Under the pieces are notes generated by a model. That model was not told the origin of the DNA, did not search any database, and saw only the letters and a list, made by a program, of their open reading frames with translations. This document shows positions 12,506-24,318 of a stretch of DNA of 64,000 nt, piece after piece (within the stretch, counting starts at the first letter, position 1; every line of letters starts with the position of its first letter). Source of the stretch: Dasypus novemcinctus (lineage: Eukaryota > Chordata > Mammalia > Cingulata > Dasypodidae); NCBI RefSeq assembly GCF_030445035.2, contig NC_080680.1, forward strand, positions 49,737,212-49,801,211, given 5' to 3'. The position numbers and the translations under genes were made by a program.

Positions 12506-12990
12506 TTGCTCTCCCAAACCAGGCTATTTCCACAACAGAGTTTATAAGGGTTACTAAGAGAAACCTACAGATTAAAAGATTGTTGCTTAAACAATACTAG
12601 GTATTTATGATATCTCATTGACGCTAAAATGTTCAGTTTTTTGTATCTTATATTTCTAAAATCAGTGCACATTTTTAAGTTAATATCATCTTAGCCTGTA
12701 TTATATTTTAACTAGTAATTGTTTTTTCTTTCTTTAATGATGTATTAAGTGATGATGCATCTTACTATAAAAGGCATCTTAGAATCAGTAGACTATGGAA
12801 ATGCATGTTGAATGTAATGCAATTGTTTGAGTAAAAGACAGGTTAATTTTTCTTCCTCTTTTAATCTCATTATATTTTATTAGAACTCACAACAAGACTT
12901 AATTTTTCAAGACATTTATCCTTGCAGATCCTCCCTACTTCCTGGTCTACCCCACAAGATTCATCTTTTATTTGATGATACTATATCTCT
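12506..12990. other. unassigned AT-rich spacer
   Basis: No gene or repeat family was recognised between the MIR and the L1 start. Confidence 0.4.
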
Positions 12991-15900
12991 GCCTTTAAAA
13001 AAAGATCTTAAAATGCTAAAGGAGATGAAGGAACATAAAGAGAAATAACTAAAGGATATCAGAAAAAGAGTGGATGATGGGTAATATGAGAGTCTAAGTA
13101 AAGGGATAGAAATTTCAAAAGGAACCTAACAGAACTACTAGAGTTGAAGACCTTAATAAATGAAATGAAAAATGCCCAGGAGGATTTCAAGAGCAGATTG
13201 GAGCTGGCAGAAGAAAGAATCAGTGAACCTGAAGACAAGACATTTGAAATGAGGCTGAGGAGCAGATAGAGAAAACAAATACTAAAAGTGAAAATACTAA
13301 AATACTAAGACACCTCTAGGGTACCATCAAGCACATCAGTTTATGGATGACTGGAGTCCCAGAAGGAGAATAAAGAGAGAAAATGATAGAAGGAATAGTC
13401 CAAAAAATAATGACAGAGAACTCCCCAAACTTAGCAAAAGACGTGAATATACACTTCCAAAAGTCTCAGAGAATACCAAACAGGATAAATAAGAATAAAA
13501 ATACACCCCATCATATGTTGATTACATTATCAAATGTAACAGAGAAGGGAAGAGCTCTGAAAGCTGCAAGAGAAAAGTAAGTGTTACACATAAGGGAATC
13601 CCAATTAAATTGAGTGCCAATTTCTCATCAGAAACCATGGAGGCAAGAAGGCAGTGGGATGAAATATTTAAAATGCTGAAAGAAAACTACTAGCCTACAA
13701 TTTTATATCCAGTGAAGCTCTCTTTCAAAAATGAAGGGGGAGATTTAGACATTCTCATTTAAACAAAGGGTGAGGGAGTTCATCAACCCTAGACCTGCAC
13801 TAAAACAATGCTAAACGGAGTTCTTTAGACTGAAAGGAAAGGACACTAGACAGTGGTTCAAAGCAGTGCAAAGAAATAAAGACCTGTGGTAAAGGTAACA
13901 AAATGGGTAATTATAAATACCAGTATTAATATATTGTATTGTTTGGTGTGTAACTCCACTTCTTATTTCCTACAGATGCTATATGCAAATGAATAAAGAG
14001 TAATGATAAATCTATGTTTTGTACATACAATGTACAAATATATAAGGGGTGAAGGGACAGAGGGGTATAGGAAAAGAATATGTGCACGTTATTGAAGTTA
14101 AGTTGGTATCAAACCAAATATAATTGTATATTTAAGGTGTTAAATTTTAACCCTATGATAACCACAGGAAAATAGATGAAAAAATATATCCAGATAGAAA
14201 TGAGAAGTCACTTAATGTGGTAGAGTAGAACAAAGCAAATAAATATAAAAGTAGACTAACAGAAATTAGAGACAAAAAAGATATAAGACTTAAAAGGCTA
14301 AATAACAAGTAGCAGAAGAAAGACCTATTAATAGTGGCTTTACATGTAAATGGTTAGGGAAGTAGATGTAGCTCAAGTGGATGTAGCTCAAGCCTCCGCC
14401 TACCATATGGGAAGACCCAGGTTCAATCCTTGGGACCTCCTGGTGAAAAAAAAGAAAAAGCATGCTTGTGCAGTGAGCCAGTGCCCACATGAGTGCCTGT
14501 ATGGTGAGCCAAGTGACCACATGAGTGCCCACAAGGGGAGCAAGTGCCCAAGCAGTGAGCCAGTGCCCACACAGGTGAGTCACACAGCAAGATGATGATA
14601 CAACCAAAGAGAGATGAAGGGAAGAGTCAAAGTGAAGTGTAGGAGAGACCAGGAATTGAGGTGACACAATTGTTAGGGAACCTCTCTCCACATCAGAGGT
14701 CCCCAGGATTGAATCCCTCTGAATCCTAGAGGAGAAAGATGAGAAGAGAAGACAAAAAAGAGAAATAGATACAGAAGATCACACAGACAAAGGACATATA
14801 GCAAAAACAGCAGGGTGGGAGCAGGGAAAAATAAATAAATAAATAAATCTTTTTAAAAAATGTAAATGGATTAAACTCTCCAGTCAAAAAGGCAGAGATT
14901 GGCAGAAAGGATGAAAAAATATGACCCAATTATATGCTGTCTGCAAGAGACTACCTTAAAGTTAAAGATACAAGTAAGTTGAGGGTGAAACAATGGAAAA
15001 AATATACCATGATAGTAGTAAGCAAAAAAGAGTTGGGTGGTTATAGAAATATTAGATAAAGTGGACTTTAAGTCAGAAACAAGGTGAAAGATTGTCATTA
15101 TATACTGATAAAGGGGACATTTCAACAGGAAGACATAACAATTAAAAATATATATGCACCTAACAGTAGAGCCCCAACATATATAAAGAAAATGCTGACA
15201 GATTTGAAGGGAGAAATTAATGGTTCTACATAATATTAGAAGACTTTTACCCATCACTAACAATAATGGAAAGCACATCTAGTCAGGAGATCAATAAGGA
15301 AGTAAAAGAATGATACACTAAACCAACTAGACCTTACAGGTTTATATAGAACACTGCACCCAACAAAAATTAGAATAGCAGAATACATATTCTTCTTAAG
15401 TGTACATGGATCACTCTCCAGGATAGACCATATCTTGGGCCACAAAACAAGTCTCAATAAACTCAAAAATATTGAAATCATACAAGGTATATTTTCTGAC
15501 CACAAAGGAATGAAGCTAGAAATTAATAACAGTGAGAGAAAGAAAAAAGTCACAAATATGTGGAAATTAAACATATGTTTAAACAACCAATAGAATAAAG
15601 GGAAATAAGAGCAAAATTAGAAAATATCTTAAGGTGAATGAAAATGAAAATACAACATACCACAATTTATGGGATTCAGTGAAGACAGAGCAGAGAGGAA
15701 AATTTATAGTTCTAAATACTTATATTGAAACAGAAGAAAGACAAAAAATCAACTGAAAATGGATAAAAGCTCTAAATATAAGAATCAGATCTATCAAATC
15801 CTGGAAGAAATCAAATAGGAGAGCAAACTTCAGGACCTTGTGTTAGGCAATGGTTTCTTAGATTTTATATCAAAACACAAACAATGAAATTAAAAAAATA

Positions 15901-16930
15901 GATAAATGGGACCTCATTAAAATAAAACACTTTTGTTCCTCAATGAATATCATTATGAAAGTAAAAAGACAACTTTCAAGATGGGAGAAAATATTTGGAA
16001 ACCACATATCCAATAAAGTACTAATATCCAGTATATATAAAGAAATCCTCCAACTAACAAAAAAAATTAACAACTCCACTTAAAAAATGGCAAGAGACTT
16101 GAACATACATCTCTCCAAAGATATACACATAGCCAGAAAGCACATGAAAAGATGCTCAACATCATTAGTCATTAGGGAAGTGCAAATCAAAACCACAATG
16201 GGATACAATTTCACTCCCGTTAGTATGGCTGCTATTAAAAAAGGGAGAATAGTAAGTGTTGGAGAGGATGTGGAGAAGTAGGAACACTCATTCATTGCTG
16301 ATGGCAATGTAAAATGGTGCAGCTGCTGTGGAACAGTTTAGTGGTTCCTCATAAAGCTAAATATAGAACTACCATATGACCCAGCAATCCCCCTACTAGG
16401 TATATACCCAAAAAATTGAAAGCAGGAACTTGAACAGCTATTTACACACCAGCGTTCATACCAGCATTATTCACAGTTGCCAAAAGATGGAAGCAACCCA
16501 AGTGTGCATTAAGCAATGCATAGGTAAATAAAATGTGGCATATAAGCACAATGGAATATTATTCAGGCATAAAAAGGAATGAACTCCTGATACATGCAAC
16601 AATATGGATGAACCTTGAAGATATCATGTGGAGTGAAATAAGCCAGGCACATTAGTACAAATATTGCATTATCTCACTGATTTGAAACTATTAGAAAAGC
16701 AAAGTCTTAGAGTCAGAATCTAGAATCTAGGTTACCAGGGGATGTGATAGGGATAGGGAATGGGAAGTTAAGGTTTAAAATGTACAGGGTTCCTATTTGG
16801 AATTGTGGAAATGTTTTGGTAGTGGATGGGTGGTAATGGTAGCACAATGTTGTAAACACAATTAACAGCACTGAAATATATATATGAATATGATTAAAAG
16901 GGGAACTGTTAGATGAAAAGAAAAAAAGAG
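12990..16930 (+). mobile_element. L1 LINE with most of the reverse transcriptase deleted, interrupted by a SINE
   Basis: ORF1 coiled-coil remnants lie about 13010-13330. The ORF1 RNA-binding domain is read at 13383-13580, a 65-codon frame with 'NSPNLAKDVNIHFQKSQRIP' and ending 'KAAREK', both typical of L1 ORF1p; C-terminal remnants run to about 13860. The ORF2 endonuclease region is about 14870-15740 and includes 'caattaaaaatatatatgcacctaa'. Near 15755 the text jumps to the far C-terminal part of ORF2 ('aaatgggacctcattaaaat', 'ggagaaaatatttggaaacc', 'accatatgacccagcaatcc' near 16371). It then enters a 3' UTR ending in an A-rich tract at 16915-16928. Some 1.5-2 kb of ORF2, including the reverse-transcriptase core, is missing. 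All frames are broken. Confidence 0.8.
14354..14858 (+). mobile_element. composite tRNA-derived SINE inserted in L1
   Basis: The head 'agatgtagctcaag' is repeated twice at the start. It is followed by a B-box-like 'ggttcaatccttggg' (14420-14434), a body with repeated 'gtgcccac/gtgagcca' units, a second head near 14655 ('attgaggtgacacaattg'), and an AAAT-type tail (14829-14850). It is flanked by 'atgtaaatgg' at 14344-14353 and again at 14860-14869, the latter continuing into the L1 phrase 'attaaactc'. That is a 10-bp target duplication inside the L1. Confidence 0.8.
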
Positions 16931-17204
16931 GTGAATATTTGTTTGTAGGACATTTTCATTGCTATGACCTCAAATTCAATTTGTCTAACCTTAATCTCCT
17001 CTTCCTATTTTTCATTTTTCCAACACAACTCCCCTTCCCAATTTGGTTGGACCATTGTATGCTCAGAATTTTCTAATTGTGCCTCCCTTCCTACAACCTC
17101 AAGACTTAACTCCTCTGCCTGCTTTCAAAGACCTTCATAGTCATATCATCCCATCTATCCATTCTTACATCCCATACTTCCCTTGCATAGTCTCATTTAC
17201 CTCA
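16931..17204. other. unassigned spacer
   Basis: Pyrimidine-rich in the middle (about 17020-17190). No gene recognised. Confidence 0.35.
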
Positions 17205-17312
17205 TTTAAGATTTGGACTCTGATCTTGGCTCTGTATCTCACTAGATGTTTACATTAGACAAATCACTTAATATTCCTGAGTCTTGAATTCTTAATCTGT
17301 AAAATTGGGAGA
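17205..17312 (+). repeat. MIR, plus strand
   Basis: 'ttggactctgatcttggctctg', 'cactagatgtttacattagacaaatcactta' and 'tcttaatctgtaaaattggga' follow the MIR core order (tRNA-like B-box side, core, 'tcatctgtaaaatgggga'). Confidence 0.65.
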
Positions 17313-17333
17313 GAGGATGTGGGACATGGGTGG

Positions 17334-17770
17334 TGTTTTAGTTTCACGGCTGCTAAAACAAATGCCATACTATGGGTTGAATAACAAGAGGGATTTATTG
17401 GCTTACAGTATTGAGGTTAGTAGAAGTCCACCATTAAGATGTCAGCAAGGCAGGGAGAAATCCCTGAAGACTGTCATATTCTGCAGCTGGCTGCTGGTGA
17501 TCCTTGGCTTTTCTGTCACATAGCAATGTCCTCTCCTTTCCCTTCTGGATTCCATTGAGTTCTGGCTTCTGGCTTTTTGTGACTTTTTCTCTCTGGCCTT
17601 CACTATGTAGTTTCCAGTAACAGAATTAAGACCCATACTGATTCAGTTGGCCACATTTTAACTGAAAATTCCATCTTCAAAGGGTTCTATTTGCAATAAG
17701 TTCACACCCACAGGAATGGGTGAAGATTAGGAACATGTTTTTCTGGGGTTCATAACTCCAAGTCACCACA
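17334..17770 (-). mobile_element. solo LTR, MaLR-type, minus strand
   Basis: The element begins TGTTTTAGTTTC and ends ...AAGTCACCACA, with TG...CA termini. Flanking pentamers are GGTGG (17329-17333) and GATGG (17771-17775), a 5-bp duplication with one mismatch. The interior shows the same reversed layout as 69-485 ('aacaagagggatttattggcttacag', 'gaagtccaccattaag', 'gcaatgtcctctcctttcc'). No coding potential. Confidence 0.75.
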
Positions 17771-17775
17771 GATGG

Positions 17776-19610
17776 GGTGGTCACAAGATATCATTAAGCT
17801 CCTTTCCAGCTCTGAGACTTTGTTTGTTCAACTCTATGTTGAGTCCCATATCCATCATGATGTCTTCCCTAAAGATCCTCACACAAATTAACTTCACTTC
17901 TTTGAATTCTTACAGTACTTGTGGCCTGTATTACCCAATTGGTTACTGAGATATGAACTCCATTAAATTCTTCTCTGTCGCTTTTTTAATGTTTCAGTAT
18001 TAGCTCACTAAATGAATCATAACCTTTCCTAAGGCAGGAACTATGATTTAGGCTTCTTTGATAGGTCTATAACTTTATGTAAAAAAAAAATCTAGCATAA
18101 TAATGTGCTCAGAGAAGATGCTAACTACATACTTTTGCTGTATTATTGTTTGAAAAAAATAGGAATTAAAAATAGGAATTAAAAAGGTTTCCACTGTACC
18201 AAGCCATGTGAGATGAGACAACATGGTCATTTATCTAGACTCAGATCATATAATACTGCCTCTATAGGACTGTGTTTTTTTTATCTTTTCATTCCCAGTA
18301 CTCAGCATGTATGTTCAGTAATTGTTGGTTCAGAGAATGAATGGATGAATAAAATTTGCTTTGAGAGTTTTTATTAGCCACTAGGTTTATTGAAAATGGT
18401 TTCATCTCTTATTCCATATACCAACAAAACACTTTTCAAATCTGAGCTTTCCATCTAGATATTTAAATACTCCCTTTCAAAGTACATTAATTTCCATAGC
18501 ATTTTTATTTTTATTATTATTAATATGCAATGAACTCCACTGCTTTATTTTCTCCTATAGAATCTCTGCACCAAGAAAGTACTTGTTCTTATCTAATCAC
18601 ATGTACAAGTAAGCAAATATTGGCAAAAACTCATAAAATCTTATTATTCCCTCTGGGTAAATGATGTCAAATTCAGTGACCACTGTTGCTATTTACAAGA
18701 ATGCATCACAAATTTACTTTGCCTGTGGATATCATAATGACCTGACTCATAAAATGTGAGTAAGAACTCTGCTTCCCCTTCTATAAGAAGGGGCATCATG
18801 AACAATCAACTCAAAACAAGCCTTTAAAAGCATTTTGATGTTAAGGGTTGCTTATCACAGCTCAAGTCCTAAGAGTAATACACAGTTTTCACTTATTTGA
18901 TTCTATCCCATAAGTTTCTGTTGCACATAAAAAACATGCTATGCAGGAAGTAAAGCTAAAATGGCTTCTGTGAAGAACAGGCTTTTCAGTTATGCTTCTT
19001 GACTGCAAGCAGTAAAAACTGTCTCTGGCTAATAAAAGAGAATTTATTGCATGGGAGTGAAGGATCCACAGGGATGCTGGGGAATGGGGCTTGAGGACAG
19101 GCAAGAAGCAGAAGAGTTCTAGAAAACAGGAGTCAGGGAACCATGCAAGTATCTCACAAACTGAACAGTCTGGTCAGGACTTAGGACCATTGCTAAGATG
19201 AGTGAATTTTCGAGCTTTCTCCAATCCTTGAGTTCCATTTGTGGAAGGGAGTTACCAAGATTTATAATCCCAACAAAACTGTATACAATGGGGAAAAGGC
19301 AATATCCCAGAAGTAAGTCAGGGTGCTATTATAAACAGGAATGCACACTGAGTGGCTCCAAATTGACCAACATCCTCCACAATAAGAGCTCAGAAAGACA
19401 GACATCATTCATTGATTAATTTGACTAAAATAATGCACGTCTACTCTGCCTAGTGCTGATCAGGAAACCTGACCCCTGACCTTGAAGAGGACACCATCTG
19501 GTGGGAAGGGAAGCCCATAAAGGATTAAGTACAATGCAGTATGGTTAGGGTCACAGTGAATCATGAATAAAATAAGGAAACTCAGTAAACTAGTGTGATA
19601 AAAGTCAGGA
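17776..19610. other. unassigned sequence
   Basis: No gene, RNA gene or confident repeat was recognised. The frame at 19198-19419 (73 codons) has no family features. A short TTA/TTATT-rich patch lies near 18505-18530. Confidence 0.4.
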
Positions 19611-19614
19611 AAGG

Positions 19615-20088
19615 GGAGTGTACCCCCAAATCCATGTCCTCCCAAAAACTCATGTCCACTTGGACTCTCATAATGTGACCTTATTTGGAAATAGGGTCTT
19701 TGGATATGTAATTAGTTAAGAAAAGGTCATACTGAGTTAGAGTGGGCCCTAATTCAGTGACTGGTGTCATTATAAGAAGAGGGAAATTTGTAAACAGACA
19801 CAGAGAGGAGAAGGCCAAGTGAAAGCACAAAGACACACAGGGTGAGCACCATGTGCTAATGGAGGTAGAGACGGGAGTGATGCATCTACAAGCCAGTGAA
19901 CACTGAGGATTGGTGGTAACTGCCAGCAGTTAGGAAGAGGCTCCTCTAGAGGCTTCAGAGAGAAGATGGCCCTACCAGCACCTGGATTTGGTCTTCTAGA
20001 TTCCAAAACTGTGAAAGAATAAATTTCTGTTGTTTTAAGCTGCTCAGTTTTTAGTATTTTGTTATAGCAGCCTTAGAAATTGAATACA
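19615..20088 (+). repeat. MLT1-type MaLR LTR
   Basis: The classic MLT1 order is seen: 'tgtgaccttatttggaaatagggtcttt' (19674-19701), 'gtaattagttaagaaaaggtcat', 'gagtgggccctaattcagtgactggtgtcattataagaagag', 'ggccctaccagcacctgga', 'gaataaatttctgttgttttaag' and a terminal 'gcagccttagaaattgaataca'. The 5' end is somewhat truncated. Non-coding. Confidence 0.8.
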
Positions 20089-20129
20089 GGTAGGGAAAAG
20101 AACATTCAATGTGAAGGAGTAATTGGAGC

Positions 20130-20290
20130 TAGATTTCATTCTCTGTCGTAGTACCGAGCAGTTTTGTATTAAAACTTTGGGAGTCTCAACACTCGATGCC
20201 CTCATCTGTAAAATGAGAAGAATAAATGGTATTTGTAGGACTGGGAGAAGTAATTGAGATTATGAGCAATTTTAACAAGTATTTAATAAG
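20130..20290 (+). repeat. MIR fragment
   Basis: 'gccctcatctgtaaaatgagaagaataaatggtatttgtaggactg' corresponds to the MIR 3' half ('cctcatctgtaaaatggggataataatagtacctacc'). The upstream part is degraded. Confidence 0.6.
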
Positions 20291-20296
20291 TGATTG

Positions 20297-20320
20297 TTCA
20301 TTCATTCATTCATTCATTCA
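20297..20320. repeat. (TTCA)n microsatellite
   Basis: Six uninterrupted TTCA tetranucleotides at the end of the preceding MIR-like sequence. Confidence 0.9.
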
Positions 20321-20609
20321 CAAAGAATTAAGTGACTGCCTCAGCCTTTGCCACAAAGGAAGAGGATATCAGAAATAGATGGTTAAGAACAAGTAGGTAT
20401 CCCCCTGGAGCTCAGGGAAAGAGATTATGAACATAAGCAAAGATGAAGAAGTGATTAAGGTATGGGGCTTTTTGAGGGGTGGTGAGAAGATCAGCAAAGA
20501 CGGATTGTAGATGTCTAGTGCAGTGTCTGCCAATGAGAAGAGAGGGATAGATAGGGGGTGTGTGATTAAAGTGTTGTACAATGTTAAAGAATTTGGATCT
20601 TACCCAGTA

Positions 20610-20795
20610 GTCAGTGCTTTTCAAAATATGACCTATGTACCTCTTCTATCAACCCCCAGAAGCATTAGTTAGAAATGCAGATTCCAGGGCCCCAACCCAG
20701 ACTTCTTGAATCAGAATCTCTAAGAGTAGGATGCAATCTGCAATTGTCACAATCTTGCTAGGGGATTTAAGGTATCTTAAAATGTGAGAATTCAT
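20610..20795. mobile_element. MER5-like non-autonomous hAT-Charlie element
   Basis: The segment shows 'cagtgcttttcaaaatatgacc' at the left and 'cagattccagggccccaacccagac' with 'gaatcagaatctctaagagtaggat' in the middle. These match the family phrases 'cagtggttctcaaa', 'gggccccaccccagac' and 'gaatcagaaactctggggg'. The right inverted terminus is degraded. About 185 bp is the normal length for this family. Confidence 0.7.
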
Positions 20796-20799
20796 GTCT

Positions 20800-22160
20800 A
20801 AGTAATAGAGAAACAAGAGGGGTTTAAGTGGGATGCTAGTAAGATATAATTGTGAGGGAGTGATGACAGTGTCATGCTCTGGATTTCTTTTGCTTTAGGA
20901 TTTAAGCATAGTATATCCATCTGAGTAAGATTTTGGTATTGTTGAACTAAACTGAACATGTATGAGACAGAATCCTAGCTCAGATAATGGTATTCTCTTT
21001 TTACAGCCAAGAATCAGCCTAGAATATGGAATAATTCTGTGGCAAACAAAATGGAGCAAGATGGCTGATAATGAAAATGAACAATTTCAAAAAGCATTTA
21101 ACACTAAAGACATGGAGGCAGGAGAAGCAGGCTTTCAAAAAGGGAATAAGGATTTGAGAAGGAAAAACACAGCATAAATTTACAGTTATGGTAAATGTCA
21201 CAGAGAATTCAACAATCTTCTTTGCAGAATTTAGAAAATGAGTGTGTATAATTGCAACTGGGTGATATCACAGGGAATTTGAAAAGTACCCCAAGGCGAT
21301 TCAGAGACCTGGTTTTTACAGTCAAGCTGAATGAAAGAAAATATTCATATTTCAACAAAGATGCACACACACACACACAAATGCAATAGTTACACACAAA
21401 CACATACCACAAAGCACTTAATCACAAAAATACATTGTCAGGTTGAAAGTATAGCAGGTAGGATTGCTTTCTGAATGCCTCCCTTCTACTCAGGCCCCAA
21501 AGTCAGAACTTGAATGTTGTGCTAGAATGCTCAACCAGCTGCAATTCAACCTCAGACTTTTTCTTGTCAGCTGAATAGATAAAGGACAATGTCTGTTTCT
21601 TGTTGTTCTGGTTTACAGCCTTAAAATTACATAAGCAGGGACTGTTGTAGTATTTAGATGCTTATTTGCGATGGAATACAGTGAGGCATAGCCTGTAATT
21701 TCTAGTATCACCGTGAGCAATGCATTAGAGTTTGAACTACTTTGAACTAGAGCTGCCAGCTCCTTGCGTTCATTCACTTACTAAATGCAAATAAGAAAGC
21801 AGAGGAAAGAAAAAGGGAAAGGAAAGCAGTGCTAAGGAAGGGAAGGCAACAGAAGAGAAGGAGAAGAGGCTGGTAATAGGTTGAAAAGGCCACAGAGGGT
21901 CTAGTTAATTAAAAAGGGAACAGTGGGGAGTGGGGGTAAGCAAACTGCCCATCATCTGGGGAAGCAATTTGAATGTACTAGCATGTAAAAGAGGGCTAAT
22001 ATTTCTGGTGCAGAAAGATAAGTTGATGTATTTTCATGACCACAATACTCTGGACAACAGGTGTGAGGAATGTCAGTGGAGGACCCAATATGGAGCTCAA
22101 CGGGGTCTTAAGTCCATCGGTCCATCCATCCCTCCAATCCACCACCCATTCATTTAACTA
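20800..22160. other. unassigned sequence with a CA microsatellite
   Basis: No gene was recognised. The (CA)n at 21363-21379 generates a spurious minus-strand frame. The region around 21780-21860 is strongly purine-rich (AGAAGG-type). Confidence 0.4.
21363..21379. repeat. (CA)n microsatellite
   Basis: About eight CA dinucleotides. Confidence 0.85.
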
Positions 22161-22330
22161 ATATTCATTTAGCCATTACTAGTGTCACACTCTGGGCTAT
22201 GTGGTGGGGTTTCAAAGATAAACATGACACAGTGCCTCCCATCAAGGTATACACAGTCCTGTGGGAGAGGCAGCCAAGGAAATAAATATTTGCAATACAA
22301 TTTTGATAAGTGTAGACTAGAAGCACACAG
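22160..22330 (+). repeat. ancient interspersed repeat, family not assigned
   Basis: The phrase order 'tcactctgggctatgtggtgg', 'caaagataaacatgacacagtgcctcccatcaaggtatac' and 'gtcctgtgggagaggcagccaagg' resembles a recurring old mammalian repeat with a 'ggggatacagca...caaggtccctgccctcatggagcttaca...ctagtggg' theme. Similar text is near 38950-39060 and 39535-39565. Confidence 0.4.
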
Positions 22331-22415
22331 AGGATCATGGAAGAAAACTAGAGAAGCATAGTGTAATACTTGGAGCTGTACCCCTTCATAACAGAAAAGA
22401 GAGCATAAGGAAAAT

Positions 22416-23358
22416 CCATAAGCATGCTTAAGGGAAAAATAAATAGAATTAATTTCTGGCCAGTTATATTGGAATATAACTGAACCTGTGGTTGGCACTA
22501 CGGATGGTCCATACTCAGGAGACTTGAATCTCTGGACTGCCCATGTGCCAGCTGGGCCCTGAGCCTCAGCAGAGTGGCAACTCCTACTCTCTGGTTCATT
22601 GGACTTACCCAGGTCAGCTAACAGGAGGTGAAGATGGTCAACCACCACACCAGGGAATCAAGAGTGCCTACAACTGTAGGCAAAGGAATTGCATCCATCA
22701 TCCATGTGGAATCTAAGCCCCCTCTTGATCTAGAGGTGGAGGAAACATCACCATCCCAGGGTCCTCAGAATGGAGGAATAAAATATGGACTAGAGTGGAC
22801 TTACTGATATTCTACTATAAAATTATTGTGACCAGTAATAGAAGAAATTTTAGCATTGAGGTGGAGAAAGTGGCCACAGTAGTTGCTAAGGGCAGGGAGA
22901 GGGTAGAAGAGATGTGATATGGGGGCATTTTTGGGATTTTGAGTTGTCCTTAATGATATTGCTGGGTCAGATGCTGGACTTTATATATCCTGCCATAACC
23001 CACTGAATGTACTGGGGGAGAGTGCGAACTACAGAGTAAACTATTATCTGTGTAGTGCAGCAGGGCCCCAAAATGTGTTTACCGAGTGTGATGAGTATGC
23101 CGCAATGATGAGGGAGGTTGTTGGTGTGGGAGGAGTGGGGAAGGGGGTATGGGGGGTATACAGGAACCTCTTATATTCTTTACTGTAACATTTTTTGTGT
23201 GATGTATATATCTTCAAAAAAATACAATTTACAAAAATGATGTGGTAGGGGGTGGGGAGTGGGTTATATGGGAAACTCTTACGTTTCTTGTTTTTTTATA
23301 TTTTTTAATGTAACATTCCTTGCGATCTACTAACTTAAATTTTAAAAAATTTTTTAAA
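22416..23358 (+). mobile_element. 5'-truncated L1 3' UTR (younger armadillo-lineage type)
   Basis: This is non-coding L1 3' UTR sequence. It shares the 'gtggagaaagtggccacagtag', 'catgatgaggg'-type and 'aacctcttatattctttactgtaacattt' blocks with the reversed copy at 36813-37171. It is G-rich near 23128-23156 and 23248-23272, then has an A/T-rich tail. The terminal block occurs twice in tandem (about 23130-23230 and 23243-23345). Flanking 'aaggaaaat' is seen at 22407-22415 and 23359-23367, a 9-bp candidate target duplication. The right flank continues as an older L1 3' UTR. Confidence 0.7.
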
Positions 23359-23460
23359 AAGGAAAATGTTCAATAATTAGATTGTGGTAATGTTTGCAGA
23401 ATGCTGTGGATATATTAAAAATATTAAATTGTACACTTCAAATGAGTAAAAAAAAAAGAA
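23359..23460 (+). mobile_element. older L1 3' UTR remnant
   Basis: 'aatgttcaataattagattgtggtaatgtttgcagaatgctgtggatatattaaaaatattaaattgtacacttcaaatgag' is the standard old L1M 3' UTR ending ('attagattgtggtgatgg...gaattgtacacttt') and finishes in an A-run. It appears to be the sequence into which the 22416-23358 element inserted. Confidence 0.7.
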
Positions 23461-24318
23461 CTTGTTTGATTTAAATATCATTCATATTATCATGCTGCAT
23501 TGGGCTAGAACATGAGTGAATGAAAGAGTAGTGGTTACATTTCTGGGGTGAGAGGGGGCTGTGATTAGGGAAGTACCACAAAAGGGGTTTTCGGATTCTG
23601 TTGAGACTCTGTTTCTTGCATTGTGTGATTAATACATAGGTATTCACTGAGTGGCTTATTTATGTTTCATGCACTTTTTAGGATGCAAGTAGAATTTCAC
23701 ACTATAATTTTATTTTGTTCTCTTTCCTTCCCCTTGAACTCCTATTTCCATTCTACAATATTTTATGCTTGAAAGCCTTTTATTGATTACCCTATCATTT
23801 TTCTATGTTACAAGAATATGTATATGCATCACTCAAGATCCCACCAAATGTAGGTAATGCACTCAAATTTTGATAGATTGAAGAAGGCTAGGAACAAAGT
23901 TGTCTGCAGAGTGTAACAGGAACCACAAGATTAGTGCAGGATCTCTGAGCTGGCAGCAATGGAGTCATTATGAGCTTGGCCCAAAGGGCTGGAGCCCAGA
24001 AGAGAAAGACTCATGTTGAGAAGGCAGTTTTGGGAGAAGCTGTGCCCCTCACTTGAGCGACAACCAAGGGCCAGGAGACAGGAGAAAAGAAATCCTGACT
24101 CACTCTGTTCTTTCCTTCTGGTCTCTTGAGTGCTGCTCATGCTGGTGCCTAAGGAGAACAGAAAGCCTTTTGAGTCAAGTATTTTTGTTGTTGTTGTTTG
24201 TTTGTTTTTTTTAACCTCTAAGGTCAGCATTGTAGGATCAAAAGAAAGATAAAGGACCATGGAGGGTAATTCTGAAGGTATATGGAAAATAGTAACAAAG
24301 TATAAATATTTAAATTTT
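23461..24318. other. unassigned sequence
   Basis: No gene recognised. A TTG/TTTG-rich patch near 24184-24210 looks like a small simple repeat. A minus-strand frame of 144 codons at 23931-24365 has no recognisable motif and overlaps this patch and a SINE. Confidence 0.4.

Noticed and set aside
22169-22648. Minus-strand frame of 159 codons
   Set aside because: No domain is recognisable and it spans an old repeat and the L1 3' UTR boundary.
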